DNA of 64,000 nt from Enterobacter bugandensis (GCF_900324475.1 NZ_LT992502.1:3224001-3288000), one strand, 5' to 3'. Positions 1 to 9,990 are shown, numbered from the stretch's first letter. Notes: generated by a model from the sequence alone, not told the origin. A program made the numbers and translations.

Positions 1-2
1 TG

Positions 3-161
3 GCCTATATCTTTATCAGCCATGATCTACAGGTGGTTCGGGCGCTATGCCATCAGGTGATTGTGCTACGACAGGGTGAGGTGGTCGAACAGGGTGATTG
101 CCAGCGCGTATTTACTGCGCCAACGCAGAACTACACGCGCCAGCTGCTCGCGGCAGACTAG
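3..161 (+). CDS. yejF: YejF, ABC transporter ATP-binding subunit (3' end only)
   Basis: The window opens inside this gene, and only the last 52 codons and the stop are present. The visible part begins just before the H-loop (ISHD), followed by the usual tail of an oligopeptide/microcin C-type ABC ATPase (VIVLRQGEVVEQG, then TRQLLAA). In E. coli, yejABEF encodes a peptide importer that also takes up microcin C, and yejF is its double-ATPase subunit. It lies next to yejG and bcr, as in E. coli. The name rests on this tail plus gene order; the domain arrangement upstream cannot be seen. Confidence 0.85.
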   Translation, partial: AYIFISHDLQVVRALCHQVIVLRQGEVVEQGDCQRVFTAPTQNYTRQLLAAD

Positions 162-164
162 CGC

Positions 165-509
165 TTAAAACGGATACTGGCCGGAGAAAGGTTCAGCAAT
201 CGCAACGCCAAAGTTTTTCAGGCGGCAGGTCGCGGCGAATTCGTCCTGGCTTTTGACAAACAGGCACGGCTCCCCTTCGCACTCCAGTACGGAGCTGTCC
301 ACTTCGATATCCGTCAGGGCCTGGCTGAGACGCTCCATCACCCGCCACGCATTTTCGTCGCTCGGGCTCAGCAGCTTGAGCGCCACCAGGCAATTCTCAC
401 AGCCCACGACGCTTTGCGGAATCGGTTCAACTTTCGAACCTGCAAAACCCGCCGACCAGCGATAGCTCTGGGGCAAGCGATGGACAATGGAGAGTTGTAA
501 TGTATTCAC
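165..509 (-). CDS. yejG: YejG family protein
   Basis: This 114-residue protein matches the E. coli YejG length and is recognisable along its whole sequence, for example [20 protein letters not shown] at the N terminus and [15 protein letters not shown] at the C terminus. Its function is not established; E. coli work has linked it to aminoglycoside tolerance. The start codon is GTG, preceded by a GGGGAA purine stretch at a suitable distance. The gene converges tail to tail on yejF with a 3-base gap, so the two transcripts must overlap. No signal peptide or membrane segment is apparent. Confidence 0.9.
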   Translation of the reverse strand: MNTLQLSIVHRLPQSYRWSAGFAGSKVEPIPQSVVGCENCLVALKLLSPSDENAWRVMERLSQALTDIEVDSSVLECEGEPCLFVKSQDEFAATCRLKNFGVAIAEPFSGQYPF

Positions 510-756
510 GTTCGTTCCCCGGAAGCAAAATTTACTTCACAATTTATTTACATTTATAGTAACACATCATCGCCAACCTGCACTATTCAGCGCTTTTTTA
601 TCGGTATCGAGGCTCGCGTCGGCGCTATATGTACCCGTTTCTGCGATCTAACTCAACCTTTTTGAATACAATGATGTGACTTTTTACATAAATAGATTTT
701 ACATAAAATAAACAAACACGGAATAAACGAACGCGAGTTTGGTTGATATGCGTCAA

Positions 757-780
757 CAAAAAAGGCCCTTTCGGGCCTTA
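757..780 (-). terminator. Terminator after bcr
   Basis: A short GC stem (AGGCCC / GGGCCT with a TTTC loop) is followed on the minus strand by a run of U. It sits just past the bcr stop and fits an intrinsic terminator for the rsuA-bcr transcript. The rest of the gap from 510 to 756 shows no gene. Confidence 0.75.
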
Positions 781-788
781 TCTGCGCG

Positions 789-1985
789 TTAGTGCGCCGC
801 TTTTCGCGGCCGACTGGCGTAAAGACAGAAAAGCACAGAGCTGGTTGCGCAAAAAGCCATCGCCCACAGCATAGGCCAGGCCGTAGTAAAGGTCGCCATA
901 GAGAGTAACGCCCCGACGATGGCACCAATCCCGAAGCGGAAGGTTCCCGCCAGTGACGATGCGGTTCCCGCCATGTGCGGGAATTCGTCGAGGATCACCG
1001 CCATCGCATTGGACGAGATCATCGACACGCAGCCGACAAAGGCCGCCACGCCGATCACCAGCGCCCAGAAGCCCACGCCCAGAAACGCGCTCACCACCAG
1101 CCAGACCGCCATCACAAACTGGATCCACAGCCCGGCACGGAACATGTTCAGCGCGCCCACCCGCCGGACAAAGCGGCTGTTAATGATGGTCAGGACAAAC
1201 AGGAAGACGATATTGAGCGCAAAATAATAGCCAAAGTGCTGCGGCGAAACGTGGTTCAGCTCGATATAGACAAACGGCCCGGCACTCAGGAAGGAGAACA
1301 TTCCGGCGAAGCTGAACCCGCTCGCCAGCATGTAGCTCAGCACCCGCTTGTGGCGAAACAGCGAGGCAAAGTTGCCTATCGTGGTTCGAATATGAAATTT
1401 CTGGCGGCGCTCGACGGGCAGCGTTTCATCAATAAAGAAGAAAATCATCGCCGAGGCCAGCAGCGCGGCCAGCGCCAGGATCCAGAAAATCGCGTGCCAG
1501 CTAAACCACACCAGCACCGCACCACCGGCCATCGGTGCCACCAGCGGCGCAATCGTCGTCACCAGCATGACGAACGACATCATGCGGGAGAACTCTTCTT
1601 TCGGGTAGATATCACGCATCAGGGCGTTGATCACCACGCTCGCGGCAGCGGCGGCCAGCCCGTGCAGGAAGCGCATGATAATCAGCTGATCGATACTCTG
1701 CGCCAGCGCACAGGCGACCGCTGCGGCCGCAAAGACCAGCGTCCCGCCAAGAATAACCGGCTTACGCCCCAGGCTGTCGGCCATTGGGCCATACAGCAGC
1801 TGTCCGAGCGCGAAACCGAGAATATAGGTGCTGAGCGTCATCTGCGCGCTGCCTGCCGGTACGCCAAACTGCGCGGAAATCACCGGCAGCGCAGGCAGAT
1901 ACATGTCGATAGACAGCGGCATCAGCATCGCCAGCAGGCCAAGAATGAAGACAATTTTGAACGACGAATGTGGCCTGGTGGTCAC
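789..1985 (-). CDS. bcr: Bcr/CflA family multidrug efflux MFS transporter
   Basis: Inner-membrane proton-driven drug exporter of the DHA1 family. In E. coli, Bcr exports bicyclomycin and sulfonamides and also L-cysteine. The 398 residues (E. coli 396) form about 12 hydrophobic segments. The MFS loop 2-3 motif [10 protein letters not shown] is at residues 66-75, and the TM5 region carries the drug/H+ antiporter signature around residues 130-150. The start is a GTG with AGGAGAA upstream, giving the N terminus MTTRPHSS that matches E. coli. It follows rsuA by 15 bases on the same strand, so the two are probably co-transcribed, and a terminator follows it. Confidence 0.95.
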   Translation of the reverse strand: MTTRPHSSFKIVFILGLLAMLMPLSIDMYLPALPVISAQFGVPAGSAQMTLSTYILGFALGQLLYGPMADSLGRKPVILGGTLVFAAAAVACALAQSIDQLIIMRFLHGLAAAAASVVINALMRDIYPKEEFSRMMSFVMLVTTIAPLVAPMAGGAVLVWFSWHAIFWILALAALLASAMIFFFIDETLPVERRQKFHIRTTIGNFASLFRHKRVLSYMLASGFSFAGMFSFLSAGPFVYIELNHVSPQHFGYYFALNIVFLFVLTIINSRFVRRVGALNMFRAGLWIQFVMAVWLVVSAFLGVGFWALVIGVAAFVGCVSMISSNAMAVILDEFPHMAGTASSLAGTFRFGIGAIVGALLSMATFTTAWPMLWAMAFCATSSVLFCLYASRPRKAAH

Positions 1986-2000
1986 AGGGTTCTCCTGAAA

Positions 2001-2708
2001 TTAGTGCGAAGGCAGACCGACGCTGGCAATCTCTTCTTCCGTCAGCGGACGATATTCACCGGGCGCCAGGTCGGGATCGAGCGCAATCGCACCGATGCGT
2101 TCACGGTGCAGGCCCACAACGTGGTTACCCACGGCGGCAAACATGCGTTTCACCTGATGGTAGCGTCCTTCGCTGATGGTCAAACGGACCTCCGTCGGGG
2201 TGATGACCTCAAGCACGGCGGGTTTGGTCAGATCCTTTTCATTATGCAGCTGAACGCCTTTCGCGAATTGCTCTGCCGTGTCATCCGCAACCGGTGACTC
2301 CAGCGTGACCAGATAGGTTTTCTCACAGTGGTGGCGCGGGGAAGTGATGCGATGCGACCACTGACCGTCGTCGGTCATCAGCACCAGACCGGTAGTGTCG
2401 ATGTCGAGGCGGCCCGCGGCGTGCAGCTTATGCGCTACCGGTTCGTCGAGGAAATAGAGCACCGTCGGGTGATCCGGATCGTCCGTTGAGCAGACATAGC
2501 CTTCCGGCTTATTGAGCATGAAATAGCGGGGACCGTGCTGCTGGGTCAGCGGATTGCCGTCGTACTCAACCTGATGGTCAGGCTGCAGTTTGAACGCGCT
2601 GTCTCGCACAATGTCGCCATCCACGGTAACGCGGTTGGCGCGAATTTCGCGCCCGGCAATAGCGCGGCTTACGCCGAGTTGCTGAGCGATAAACTTATCA
2701 AGTCGCAT
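2001..2708 (-). CDS. rsuA: 16S rRNA pseudouridine(516) synthase RsuA
   Basis: Converts U516 of 16S rRNA to pseudouridine on the small ribosomal subunit during assembly. Residues 1-60 form an S4-like RNA-binding domain ([15 protein letters not shown] start). The RsuA/RluB/E/F catalytic domain follows, with the signature [10 protein letters not shown] at residues 99-108 containing the catalytic Asp102. The length of 235 residues is close to the E. coli protein (231). The ATG is the natural start because the S4 domain begins at once. It is transcribed with bcr and diverges from radD, and both promoters must lie within 2709-2860. Confidence 0.95.
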   Translation of the reverse strand: MRLDKFIAQQLGVSRAIAGREIRANRVTVDGDIVRDSAFKLQPDHQVEYDGNPLTQQHGPRYFMLNKPEGYVCSTDDPDHPTVLYFLDEPVAHKLHAAGRLDIDTTGLVLMTDDGQWSHRITSPRHHCEKTYLVTLESPVADDTAEQFAKGVQLHNEKDLTKPAVLEVITPTEVRLTISEGRYHQVKRMFAAVGNHVVGLHRERIGAIALDPDLAPGEYRPLTEEEIASVGLPSH

Positions 2709-2860
2709 GAAATCTTTTTAGCCTTAATGGTGCTGGAAGTCGGACCGTGCGTCCGAAAAAAGAAGCAGTCAGGAACGGTTCAGTATAATGGTCTGGTTGC
2801 GCCACTCAAGGGAAAAAGTTTCGTGGCATACTATATGCGGATTAACGAAACCGAGACCCC

Positions 2861-4621
2861 ATGACTTTTACACTTCGTCCCTATCAGCAGGAAGCCGTTG
2901 ACGCGACGCTCGCCTGGTTCCGTAAACACCGGGAACCGGCGGCTATTGTCCTCCCGACCGGTGCAGGCAAGAGCCTGGTCATCGCCGAACTGGCGCGCCT
3001 GGCGCGCGGTCGCGTGCTGGTGTTAGCCCACGTCAAAGAGCTGGTGGCGCAAAACCATGCCAAATATTGTGCGCTGGGGCTGGAAGCCGACATTTTCGCC
3101 GCCGGGCTGAAGCGCAAAGAGAGCCACGGCAAAGTGGTTTTCGGCAGCGTACAGTCGGTGGCCCGCAACCTGGATCTGTTCAGCAGCGAGTTTTCGCTGC
3201 TGATTGTCGACGAATGTCACCGCATCAGCGATGACGACGACAGCCAGTATCAGCAAATCCTCACTCACCTTAAAGAGGTGAACCCTCACTTACGCCTGCT
3301 CGGCCTGACGGCAACCCCGTTTCGTCTGGGCAAAGGCTGGATCTACCGCTTTCATTATCACGGCATGGTGCGCGGCGACGAGAAAGCGCTGTTCAGCGAC
3401 TGTATCTATGAACTTCCGCTGCGCTACATGATTAAGCACGGCTACCTGACGCCGCCCGAGCGGCTGGATATGCCGGTCGTGCAGTACGATTTCAGCCGCT
3501 TACAGGCGCAGAGCAACGGGCTGTTCAGCGAGGCGGATCTTAACCATGAGCTGAAAAAACAGAAGCGGATCACGCCGCATATCATCAGCCAGATTGAAGA
3601 GTTCGCGCAAACGCGTAAAGGGGTGATGATTTTTGCTGCCACCGTCGAACACGCGCGCGAAATCACGGGACTGCTACCCGCTGACGACGCAGCGCTGATC
3701 ACAGGCGAAACGCCCGGCCCGGAGCGCGACAGGCTGATTGAGGCTTTCAAAGCCCAGCAGTTCCGCTACCTGGTGAATGTCTCCGTATTAACCACCGGGT
3801 TTGACGCCCCGCACGTCGATCTGATTGCGATTCTGCGCCCGACGGAATCCGTCAGCCTGTATCAGCAGATTGTCGGCCGTGGCCTGCGCCTGGCGCCGGG
3901 CAAAACCGACTGCCTGATACTGGATTACGCCGGCAACCCGCACGATCTTTACTCCCCGGAAGTGGGCGCGCCAAAAGGCAAAAGCGACAACGTGCCGGTA
4001 CAGGTGTTTTGCCCGGCCTGCGGCTTTGCCAACACCTTCTGGGGAAAAACCACCGCCGACGGCACGCTGATTGAACACTTTGGCCGCCGCTGTCAGGGCT
4101 GGTTTGAGGATGATGAGGGGCATCGCGAGCAGTGCGATTTCCGCTTCCGCTTCAAAAACTGCCCGCAGTGCAACGCCGAAAATGACATCGCCGCCCGCCG
4201 TTGCCGCGAGTGCGACACGGTGCTGGTGGACCCGGACGACATGCTGAAAGCGGCGCTGAAGCTGAAAGATGCGCTGGTGCTGCGCTGCTCCGGCATGGCG
4301 CTGCAGCCCGGCGCGGATGAAAAAGGCGAATGGCTGAAAATCACCTATTACGACGAGGATGGCGCTGACGTCAGCGAACGGTTCAGGGTTCAGACGCCTG
4401 CCCAGCGCACGGCATTTGAGCAGCTGTTTATCCGGCCGCATACCCGCACGCCTGGCGTGCCGCTGCGCTGGATAACCGTGGCGGATATCGTGCATCAGCA
4501 GGCGCTGCTGCGCCACCCCGACTTCGTGGTCGCCCGTAAGAAAGGCCAGTTCTGGCAGGTTCGCGAGAAGGTCTTTGACTATGAAGGTCGCTTCCGTCGG
4601 GCAAATGAATTGCGCGGTTAA
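2861..4621 (+). CDS. radD: RadD (YejH) superfamily 2 DNA helicase-like ATPase
   Basis: Radiation-resistance protein that acts with RecA/RecG-type recombination and single-strand binding protein in double-strand break repair, as established in E. coli. The 586 residues equal the E. coli length. Walker A PTGAGKS is at residues 32-38, the DEAD-box variant DECH at 117-120, motif III-like LGLTATPFR near 150, and motif VI-like [10 protein letters not shown] near 335. The C-terminal third has two cysteine pairs (CPACGF; CPQCNA with CRECD), consistent with zinc binding. The ATG follows CGAGACCCC, so the ribosome-binding site is weak. It diverges from rsuA, and rplY follows on the same strand. Confidence 0.93.
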   Translation: MTFTLRPYQQEAVDATLAWFRKHREPAAIVLPTGAGKSLVIAELARLARGRVLVLAHVKELVAQNHAKYCALGLEADIFAAGLKRKESHGKVVFGSVQSVARNLDLFSSEFSLLIVDECHRISDDDDSQYQQILTHLKEVNPHLRLLGLTATPFRLGKGWIYRFHYHGMVRGDEKALFSDCIYELPLRYMIKHGYLTPPERLDMPVVQYDFSRLQAQSNGLFSEADLNHELKKQKRITPHIISQIEEFAQTRKGVMIFAATVEHAREITGLLPADDAALITGETPGPERDRLIEAFKAQQFRYLVNVSVLTTGFDAPHVDLIAILRPTESVSLYQQIVGRGLRLAPGKTDCLILDYAGNPHDLYSPEVGAPKGKSDNVPVQVFCPACGFANTFWGKTTADGTLIEHFGRRCQGWFEDDEGHREQCDFRFRFKNCPQCNAENDIAARRCRECDTVLVDPDDMLKAALKLKDALVLRCSGMALQPGADEKGEWLKITYYDEDGADVSERFRVQTPAQRTAFEQLFIRPHTRTPGVPLRWITVADIVHQQALLRHPDFVVARKKGQFWQVREKVFDYEGRFRRANELRG

Positions 4622-4746
4622 CGGGACTTTTCATTGATGTGCGGGGCATTTGAGTATAAAATGCCGCCCGCTTCACATCCGTGGGGCAGAACACTCACCT
4701 GCTGCTGGGTCGCCTGTAGTAGGGTTTTAAATACAGAGAGAAATCA

Positions 4747-5031
4747 ATGTTCACTATCGAAGCAGAAGTACGTAACGTGCAGGGTAAGGGTGCGAGCCGC
4801 CGCCTGCGTAACGCTAACAAGTTCCCGGCTATCGTTTACGGTGGCGAAGCTGCTCCAGTTGCTATCGAACTGGATCACGACAAAGTGTGGAACATGCAGA
4901 CCAAAGCTGAGTTCTACAGCGAAGTTCTGACCATCGTTGTTGGCGGTAAAGAAGAAAAAGTGAAGGTTCAGGCTGTTCAGCGTCACGCGTTCAAGCCAAA
5001 ACTGACTCACATCGACTTCGTTCGCGCGTAA
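4747..5031 (+). CDS. rplY: 50S ribosomal protein bL25
   Basis: Binds 5S rRNA in the central protuberance of the large subunit. The 94 residues match the E. coli short form, which lacks the C-terminal CTC domain found in other bacteria. The N terminus MFTIEAEVR and the basic stretch [16 protein letters not shown] are characteristic. A possible promoter lies upstream (TTGATG at 4634 and TATAAA at 4655, with a short 15-base spacer), and AGAGAGAAATCA provides the ribosome-binding site. A strong terminator follows. Codon choice looks biased to the optimal set, as expected for a ribosomal protein. Confidence 0.97.
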   Translation: MFTIEAEVRNVQGKGASRRLRNANKFPAIVYGGEAAPVAIELDHDKVWNMQTKAEFYSEVLTIVVGGKEEKVKVQAVQRHAFKPKLTHIDFVRA

Positions 5032-5050
5032 TCGCAAACCTGTCGAGAAA

Positions 5051-5074
5051 ACCCCGCTTCGGCGGGGTTTTTTT
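5051..5074 (+). terminator. Terminator between rplY and yejK (bidirectional)
   Basis: ACCCCGC / GCGGGGT stem with a UUCG tetraloop, followed by a run of seven T on the plus strand and preceded by A residues. It ends rplY transcription and, read on the other strand, could also end yejK, whose stop is 8 bases away. Confidence 0.88.
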
Positions 5075-5081
5075 ATGGCTG

Positions 5082-6089
5082 CTATTTACCGCCAGACGTG
5101 CGGCGCTGAAGCTGATCGCGCAGGTTCGGTGGCGTACCTTTGATGGTCAGGGTATCGGTGGCCGGATCCCAGAAGATGCGTTCCCCCAACAGCATGGCGT
5201 CAAAGTTGATGGTTAACCCACCGCCGCTGCCGGCAAATTTGGTTAACTGACGCAGCGTGCTGCGATCCGCCGGGAAGCTCTCCTCAAGCTCATAGCCCTT
5301 CTCCGCGGTGAATTCCTGGAAGCTCACTTCGCTGACGCCCGCCAGCTCTTTTGACAGGGACTCCAGTTCAATCTCTTCCCCCGCCTGCAGCTGCTCGTTG
5401 CAGTAGCTGTAAACCTGCTGACGCACGGTCTGGCGTTCAGATTTATCGAGTTGCGCTTCCGCCGTGAAGTCATCAACGGCCTGCAGCAGCCCTTTGTTCT
5501 GCGCTTTGGCGTTCAGGCCTTCGCTGGCACCGAGGAAGTCCATAAAGAAATCCGCCACTTTGCGGCCCACCCGCCCCTTCAGGAAGGTGAGGTAGCGGGT
5601 CGACTCCGGGTTAGTTTCCCACTCGGTCAAATCAATACGCGCCACAATATCCGCATGGTTGATATCCAGATAGTGCGTTGAGCTGATGTCCAGCTGCTCG
5701 TTCACGCGCATGCTGCTTAAGTTATTCAGCACGGTAACCAGCAGGTACTCGACCGCCAGGTAACGATAGTGGCAGAACAGGACAATACCGCCGTCGGCGA
5801 ACGGGTATTTCGCCAGCTCGTCGCGCAGACGCCCGGTTGCCGCGCGGCTAAACGCCAGGAAATCCTCCTCGCCCTGACGCTGCAGGCGCAGGCTATCGGC
5901 CAGCTCACTCTCTTCGCTGAACAGACCATAGGCTTTATTTTTAGCGCTGTAGACGCGATGCAGCTCTGCCATCATTTCCACAACGGTTGCCGTGGGTTCC
6001 AGTAACGAATCGCGTAGCACCACTTCAAGGGTTTGCTCATCACGCTTGATAAGCTGGTGCAAGGCAATCTGGTTGATTTCCAGACTCAT
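5082..6089 (-). CDS. yejK: Nucleoid-associated protein YejK (NdpA)
   Basis: Nucleoid-associated protein of 335 residues, the same as E. coli YejK. Family knowledge places it on the chromosome, and it has been reported to interact with topoisomerase IV. The N terminus [19 protein letters not shown] and the stretch [20 protein letters not shown] are characteristic of the NA37/YejK family. The ATG is preceded by AGGAG (minus strand), supporting this start. It is divergent from yejL, which begins about 130 bases away. Confidence 0.94.
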   Translation of the reverse strand: MSLEINQIALHQLIKRDEQTLEVVLRDSLLEPTATVVEMMAELHRVYSAKNKAYGLFSEESELADSLRLQRQGEEDFLAFSRAATGRLRDELAKYPFADGGIVLFCHYRYLAVEYLLVTVLNNLSSMRVNEQLDISSTHYLDINHADIVARIDLTEWETNPESTRYLTFLKGRVGRKVADFFMDFLGASEGLNAKAQNKGLLQAVDDFTAEAQLDKSERQTVRQQVYSYCNEQLQAGEEIELESLSKELAGVSEVSFQEFTAEKGYELEESFPADRSTLRQLTKFAGSGGGLTINFDAMLLGERIFWDPATDTLTIKGTPPNLRDQLQRRTSGGK

Positions 6090-6223
6090 GATAAACTCTC
6101 CTTTTAGACCGGGCGGTATTCAACCACCACCAGGACATGTGTGCAACAACAGATAAAAAAGGGGAAAAAAAGCTGTTGCTACGGTAATATGTTGCCCTTT
6201 CATCAACAAACTGATTTTGATTT

Positions 6224-6451
6224 ATGCCACAACATTCCCGCTACAGTGATGAACACGTTGAACAACTGCTCAGTGAGCTGGTCAACGTACTGGAAAAACA
6301 TAAAACGCCGACCGATCTCTCCCTGATGGTTTTGGGAAATATGGTCACCAACCTTATCAACACCAGCGTTGCTCCGGCTCAGCGTCAGGCGATCGCCAAA
6401 TCTTTCGCCCAGGCGTTACAGTCATCCGTCAGCAACGACCAGGCCCATTAA
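6224..6451 (+). CDS. yejL: YejL family protein (UPF0352)
   Basis: Small 75-residue protein matching the E. coli YejL length, beginning [16 protein letters not shown] and containing [20 protein letters not shown]. The fold is known to be a small helical dimer, but the function is unknown. It lies 19 bases upstream of yejM on the same strand, so the pair is probably one transcript and the expression of the essential yejM may depend on the yejL promoter. No membrane segment is seen. Confidence 0.92.
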   Translation: MPQHSRYSDEHVEQLLSELVNVLEKHKTPTDLSLMVLGNMVTNLINTSVAPAQRQAIAKSFAQALQSSVSNDQAH

Positions 6452-6470
6452 GGGAAACGAACAACAGTTT

Positions 6471-8231
6471 ATGGTGACGAATCGTCAGCGCTACCGTGAA
6501 AAAGTCTCCCAGATGGTCAGCTGGGGACACTGGTTTGCCCTGTTCAACATTCTGCTAGCGACGGTAATTGGCTGTCGTTATCTGTTTGTCGCAGACTGGC
6601 CCACAACGCTAACCGGGCGTATCTACTCCTGGATAAGCGTTGTTGGTCACTTTAGCTTTTTGGTATTCGCCACCTATCTGCTGATCCTGTTTCCTCTGAC
6701 GTTTATCGTCATGTCGCAGCGTTTGATGCGGTTCTTGTCCGCAATCCTTGCGACGGTGGGGATGACGCTGCTGCTTATCGACAGTGAAGTGTTCACCCGG
6801 TTCCACCTGCATCTCAACCCTATCGTCTGGGAACTGGTGATCAACCCCGACCAGAACGAAACGGCCCGCGACTGGCAGCTGATGTTCATCAGCGTTCCGG
6901 TGATCCTGTTGATCGAGATGCTGTTTGCCACCTGGAGCTGGCAAAAGCTCCGCAGCCTGACCCGACGCCGCCATTACGCGAAGCCCGTCGCCGCGCTCTT
7001 TTTCGTCTCATTTATCAGTTCGCACCTCATGTATATCTGGGCGGATGCGAACTTCTATCGCCCTATTACCATGCAGCGCGCTAACCTGCCGCTCTCTTAT
7101 CCGATGACGGCCCGTCGTTTCCTTGAGAAACACGGCCTGCTTGATGCCCAGGAGTACCAGCGCCGTCTGGTCGAACAGGGTAATCCGGAAGCGGTTAGCG
7201 TGCAGTATCCACTGAGCGATCTGCGCTATCGCGATATGGGTCGCGGGCAAAACGTCCTGCTGATTACCGTCGATGGCCTCAACTATTCTCGTTACGAGAA
7301 GCAGATGCCTGCGCTGGCCGATTTCGCGAGTCAGAACGTATCATTTACCCAGCATATGAGTTCAGGTAACTCAACCGATGCGGGTATCTTTGGCCTGTTC
7401 TATGGCATTTCTGCCGGATACATGGACGGCGTGCTGTCTGCGCGCATTCCTGCGGCGCTGATCACCGGGCTTAATCAGCAGGGCTATCAGTTAGGGCTGT
7501 TCTCATCGGACGGCTTCAACAGTTCACTGTACCGCCAGGCGCTGCTCTCTGATTTCTCACTGCCTGCCGCGCAGAGCCAGTCTGATGCCCAGACCGCAAA
7601 CCAGTGGATAAACTGGCTGCAGCGCTACGCGCAGGAAGATAACCGCTGGTTCTCGTGGGTGGCCTTTAACGGCACAACGCTTAACGACAGCAACCAGGCA
7701 GGCTTTGCGCGCCGCTACGGCCGCGCGGCCAGCGATGTTGACGCACAGATTGGCCGCGTGCTTGACGCGCTACGTGAATCAGGCAAGCTTGATAACACGG
7801 TCGTGATCGTGACCGCGGGGCATGGCGTACCGTTAGGCGACGAGACGAAGAGCATGAGCTGGTCACGTCCAAACCTGCATGTTCCGCTGGTGATCCACTG
7901 GCCGGGAACGCCGGCGCAGCGCATCAATATGCTCACAGAACATAAAGACGTCATGACGACCCTGATGCAGCGCCTGCTGCACGTCAGTACGCCAGCAAAC
8001 GAGTATTCGCAGGGGCAGGATCTCTTCAGCGCCACGCGCCGCCATAACTGGGTGACTGCAGCTGACGGTAACACGCTGGTGGTGACCACGCCGAAGCTGA
8101 CGCTGGTGCTGAACAGCAACGGGAACTATCAGACCTATAATCTGCAGGGTGAACGGCTGAAGGACCAGAAACCACAGCTTAGCCTGCTGTTACAGGTTCT
8201 GACGGATGAGAAGCGCTTCATCGCTAACTGA
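6471..8231 (+). CDS. yejM: YejM (PbgA/LapC), inner-membrane regulator of LPS synthesis
   Basis: Essential inner-membrane protein that senses LPS and controls LpxC turnover through LapB (YciM), as established in E. coli and Salmonella. The ATG at 6471 gives MVTNRQRYREKVSQMVSWG and 586 residues, the E. coli length; an in-frame start 102 bases upstream would add residues overlapping yejL and has no family support. Five hydrophobic segments occupy about residues 20-190. They are followed by a linker and a periplasmic sulfatase-like domain from about residue 245 (VLLITVDGLNYSRYE), which resembles hydrolases of that fold but is not thought to be catalytic. Co-transcribed with yejL. Confidence 0.95.
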   Translation: MVTNRQRYREKVSQMVSWGHWFALFNILLATVIGCRYLFVADWPTTLTGRIYSWISVVGHFSFLVFATYLLILFPLTFIVMSQRLMRFLSAILATVGMTLLLIDSEVFTRFHLHLNPIVWELVINPDQNETARDWQLMFISVPVILLIEMLFATWSWQKLRSLTRRRHYAKPVAALFFVSFISSHLMYIWADANFYRPITMQRANLPLSYPMTARRFLEKHGLLDAQEYQRRLVEQGNPEAVSVQYPLSDLRYRDMGRGQNVLLITVDGLNYSRYEKQMPALADFASQNVSFTQHMSSGNSTDAGIFGLFYGISAGYMDGVLSARIPAALITGLNQQGYQLGLFSSDGFNSSLYRQALLSDFSLPAAQSQSDAQTANQWINWLQRYAQEDNRWFSWVAFNGTTLNDSNQAGFARRYGRAASDVDAQIGRVLDALRESGKLDNTVVIVTAGHGVPLGDETKSMSWSRPNLHVPLVIHWPGTPAQRINMLTEHKDVMTTLMQRLLHVSTPANEYSQGQDLFSATRRHNWVTAADGNTLVVTTPKLTLVLNSNGNYQTYNLQGERLKDQKPQLSLLLQVLTDEKRFIAN

Positions 8232-8262
8232 TTAATAATAAACCAGTTAGCGACGGATTCCC

Positions 8263-8290
8263 TTGCATTCGAAACGGAATCGAGTAGTAT
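8263..8290 (+). promoter_or_regulatory. Likely sigma-70 promoter of tRNA-Pro
   Basis: TTGCAT at 8263-8268 and TAGTAT at 8285-8290 with a 16-base spacer lie just before the tRNA start at 8304. The placement would give a very short leader, as is usual for tRNA genes. Confidence 0.6.
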
Positions 8291-8303
8291 TCTTTCTATG
8301 CGT

Positions 8304-8380
8304 CGGCACGTAGCGCAGCCTGGTAGCGCACCGTCATGGGGTGTCGGGGGTCGGAGGTTCAAATCCTCTCGTGCCGACCA
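8304..8380 (+). tRNA. proL: tRNA-Pro (anticodon GGG)
   Basis: A 77-base tRNA with acceptor stem CGGCACG / CGTGCCG, a D-arm starting AGCGCAGCCTGG, an anticodon arm presenting GGG, the T-arm GGAGGTTCAAATCC and an encoded 3' ACCA. It reads proline codons CCC and CCU. It corresponds to E. coli proL, which also lies just downstream of yejM. tRNA 3' ends are common integration sites, but no integrase or duplicated 3' end is visible here. Confidence 0.98.
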
Positions 8381-8392
8381 AAAAAAACATTA

Positions 8393-8420
8393 AAAACCAG
8401 CCTCTTACGGCTGGTTTTTT
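8393..8420 (+). terminator. Terminator shared by tRNA-Pro and the MFS gene
   Basis: AAAACCAGCC / GGCTGGTTTT stem with a 6-base loop and flanking A and T runs. It can terminate the tRNA on the plus strand and the convergent MFS transporter gene on the minus strand. Confidence 0.85.
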
Positions 8421-9606
8421 ATTTTGCCTCGTCCGGTGTTTTGCGCAGGTACATCAGCGTAACAAGACAAATCACGGCTCCGGCATAAAACGTATATTCC
8501 GCGCCAAACGTTTCCCAGATGGCCCCGGCGCCCAGGCTGGCGACTAACAATCCCACGCCGCTGACCAGACTAAAAATGCCGTAGGCGGTACCGCGCAGAT
8601 CCGCAGGTGCCGTTTTTGCGATCATTGCCGCCAGCAGCCCCTGCGTCATCCCCATATGCACTCCCCAAAGCGTAACGCCCAGAAGCATTCCAGCCCAGTG
8701 GGTGCTTAGCGCCAGCACAATATCTGCCCCAATCAGCATCACCAGGCCCCACTGCAGTAGTCGGGTGTGGCTCATCCCGTCCGATAACTTGCCAAACGGA
8801 TAGGCTGAAAGGAAATAGAGCAAATTCATGGCCACCATCACCAGCGGGATCAGCGCCAGCGGCACCCCCGACTGCTGTGCGCGCAGGACAAGAAAGGCTT
8901 CACTGAAACGTGCGAGCGTGAAGATGGCGCCCAGGCCAATGACCCACCAGCAGCCTTTCCCGAGGCGCCTGAGGTTCTCTTTTTTGATGGGGTTCGTGCG
9001 TTTATGTTCGACGGGCGTTTTCGGCTCATGCAGGCCGAAGAAAAGCAGCGCCACGCCGAGGACGCCGGGGATCACCGCAATCCAGAAAATCGTGCGGAAA
9101 TCATCGTTCCACAGCAGCATCAAGCCTACGGCCAGCAGCGGCCCGAGAAATGCGCCGACGGTATCCATCGACTGACGCAGCCCAAAGGCCGCGCCGCGAA
9201 GTTCCGGCGGCGTAACGTCAGCGACCAGCGCATCGCGCGGCGCGCCCCGGATCCCCTTCCCTACCCGGTCGATTAAGCGTGCCCCCAGAATCATGCCCGA
9301 CGAAGAGGCGATAGCGAACAGCGGCTTACTCAGCGCGCCAAGACCGTAGCCCAGCACCGCCAGTCCTTTACGTTTACCCAGGTAGTCACTGATGGCACCG
9401 GAAAAAACTTTGATAAACAGCGCGGTGGCTTCAGCCAGGCCTTCAATCAAGCCAATGAAAATCACGCTGGCTCCCAGCGTCGTGACCATAAACAGCGGCA
9501 GCAGGCTGTGAATGATCTCCGAGGAGATATCCATCAGCATACTGACCCCACCCACAACCCAGACGCCTTTCGGGATCCGGCTGAGCGTTGCAAACCGGGA
9601 TAACAT
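8419..9606 (-). CDS. MFS transporter, substrate unknown
   Basis: Inner-membrane major facilitator of 395 residues with about 12 hydrophobic segments. Loop 2-3 carries SGAISDYLGKRK near residue 70. The region around residues 110-135 has the GRLID-like stretch RLIDRVGKGIRGAPRDALVA, a pattern shared with a subgroup of uncharacterised bacterial and archaeal MFS proteins. The substrate cannot be told from sequence. The ATG is preceded by AGGAGATG. In E. coli K-12 the place downstream of proL holds narP and the ccm/nap genes, so this gene belongs to a lineage-specific interval. I do not recognise an E. coli orthologue. Confidence 0.8.
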   Translation of the reverse strand: MLSRFATLSRIPKGVWVVGGVSMLMDISSEIIHSLLPLFMVTTLGASVIFIGLIEGLAEATALFIKVFSGAISDYLGKRKGLAVLGYGLGALSKPLFAIASSSGMILGARLIDRVGKGIRGAPRDALVADVTPPELRGAAFGLRQSMDTVGAFLGPLLAVGLMLLWNDDFRTIFWIAVIPGVLGVALLFFGLHEPKTPVEHKRTNPIKKENLRRLGKGCWWVIGLGAIFTLARFSEAFLVLRAQQSGVPLALIPLVMVAMNLLYFLSAYPFGKLSDGMSHTRLLQWGLVMLIGADIVLALSTHWAGMLLGVTLWGVHMGMTQGLLAAMIAKTAPADLRGTAYGIFSLVSGVGLLVASLGAGAIWETFGAEYTFYAGAVICLVTLMYLRKTPDEAK

Positions 9607-9684
9607 TGAACATCTCCTGCTTTATGTCGAACGACCTTGTTCGACACAGAATACCCTGGAAATGCGAATAAATATCATCACATA

Positions 9685-9710
9685 TAAAAAAGCCAGCCCG
9701 CAGGCTGGCT
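9685..9710 (-). terminator. Terminator after the small membrane protein gene
   Basis: AGCCAGCC / GGCTGGCT stem with a 4-base loop, followed on the minus strand by six U. It lies 20 bases past the stop of the gene at 9730. Confidence 0.8.
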
Positions 9711-9729
9711 TCTTATAGCAGGTGAATGC

Positions 9730-9990
9730 TCAGTGTTTTTCACGTCCGCCCAGGAAGAAAATGCCCAGCGGAATGGCCAGCAGAACGGTGAAGACAAGGC
9801 TGTAAACGAAGATCATCGCCGACTGCAGCACATACATGCTGGTAGTCCAGGCGGAGAGAGGAATGTTGTACTGTTCAATGACGCCAACAATGGTGGCCCG
9901 CCCGACGCACGCGGCAGCAATCATAAACACGACGAGTAGCGCCAGGAGGAACTTGCGGCCTTCAGGTGTTTTCAGTTTTGCACGAACCAT
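9730..9990 (-). CDS. Small two-helix membrane protein, possibly DUF2534 family
   Basis: Protein of 86 residues with a basic start (MVRAKLKTPEGRKF) and two hydrophobic segments at about residues 13-30 and 54-78. They are separated by a polar stretch, and the protein ends in FFLGGREKH. This suggests an integral inner-membrane protein with a cytoplasmic N terminus. It resembles what I recall as the enterobacterial DUF2534 family, but that name is tentative and no function is known. The start is supported by AGGGAAGAGA ahead of the ATG, and a terminator follows directly. The gene stands alone between the MFS gene and eco. Confidence 0.7.
   Translation of the reverse strand: MVRAKLKTPEGRKFLLALLVVFMIAAACVGRATIVGVIEQYNIPLSAWTTSMYVLQSAMIFVYSLVFTVLLAIPLGIFFLGGREKH

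Noticed and set aside
975..2297. Long open frame of 440 codons on the plus strand opposite bcr and rsuA
   Set aside because: It lies antisense to two well-conserved genes, and its translation is rich in H, R, Q and D with no recognisable domain, as expected from the opposite frame of GC-rich coding DNA.
8304..8380. Genomic island integrated at tRNA-Pro
   Set aside because: There is no integrase, no direct repeat of the tRNA 3' end and no change in composition downstream; the two extra genes are ordinary membrane proteins.
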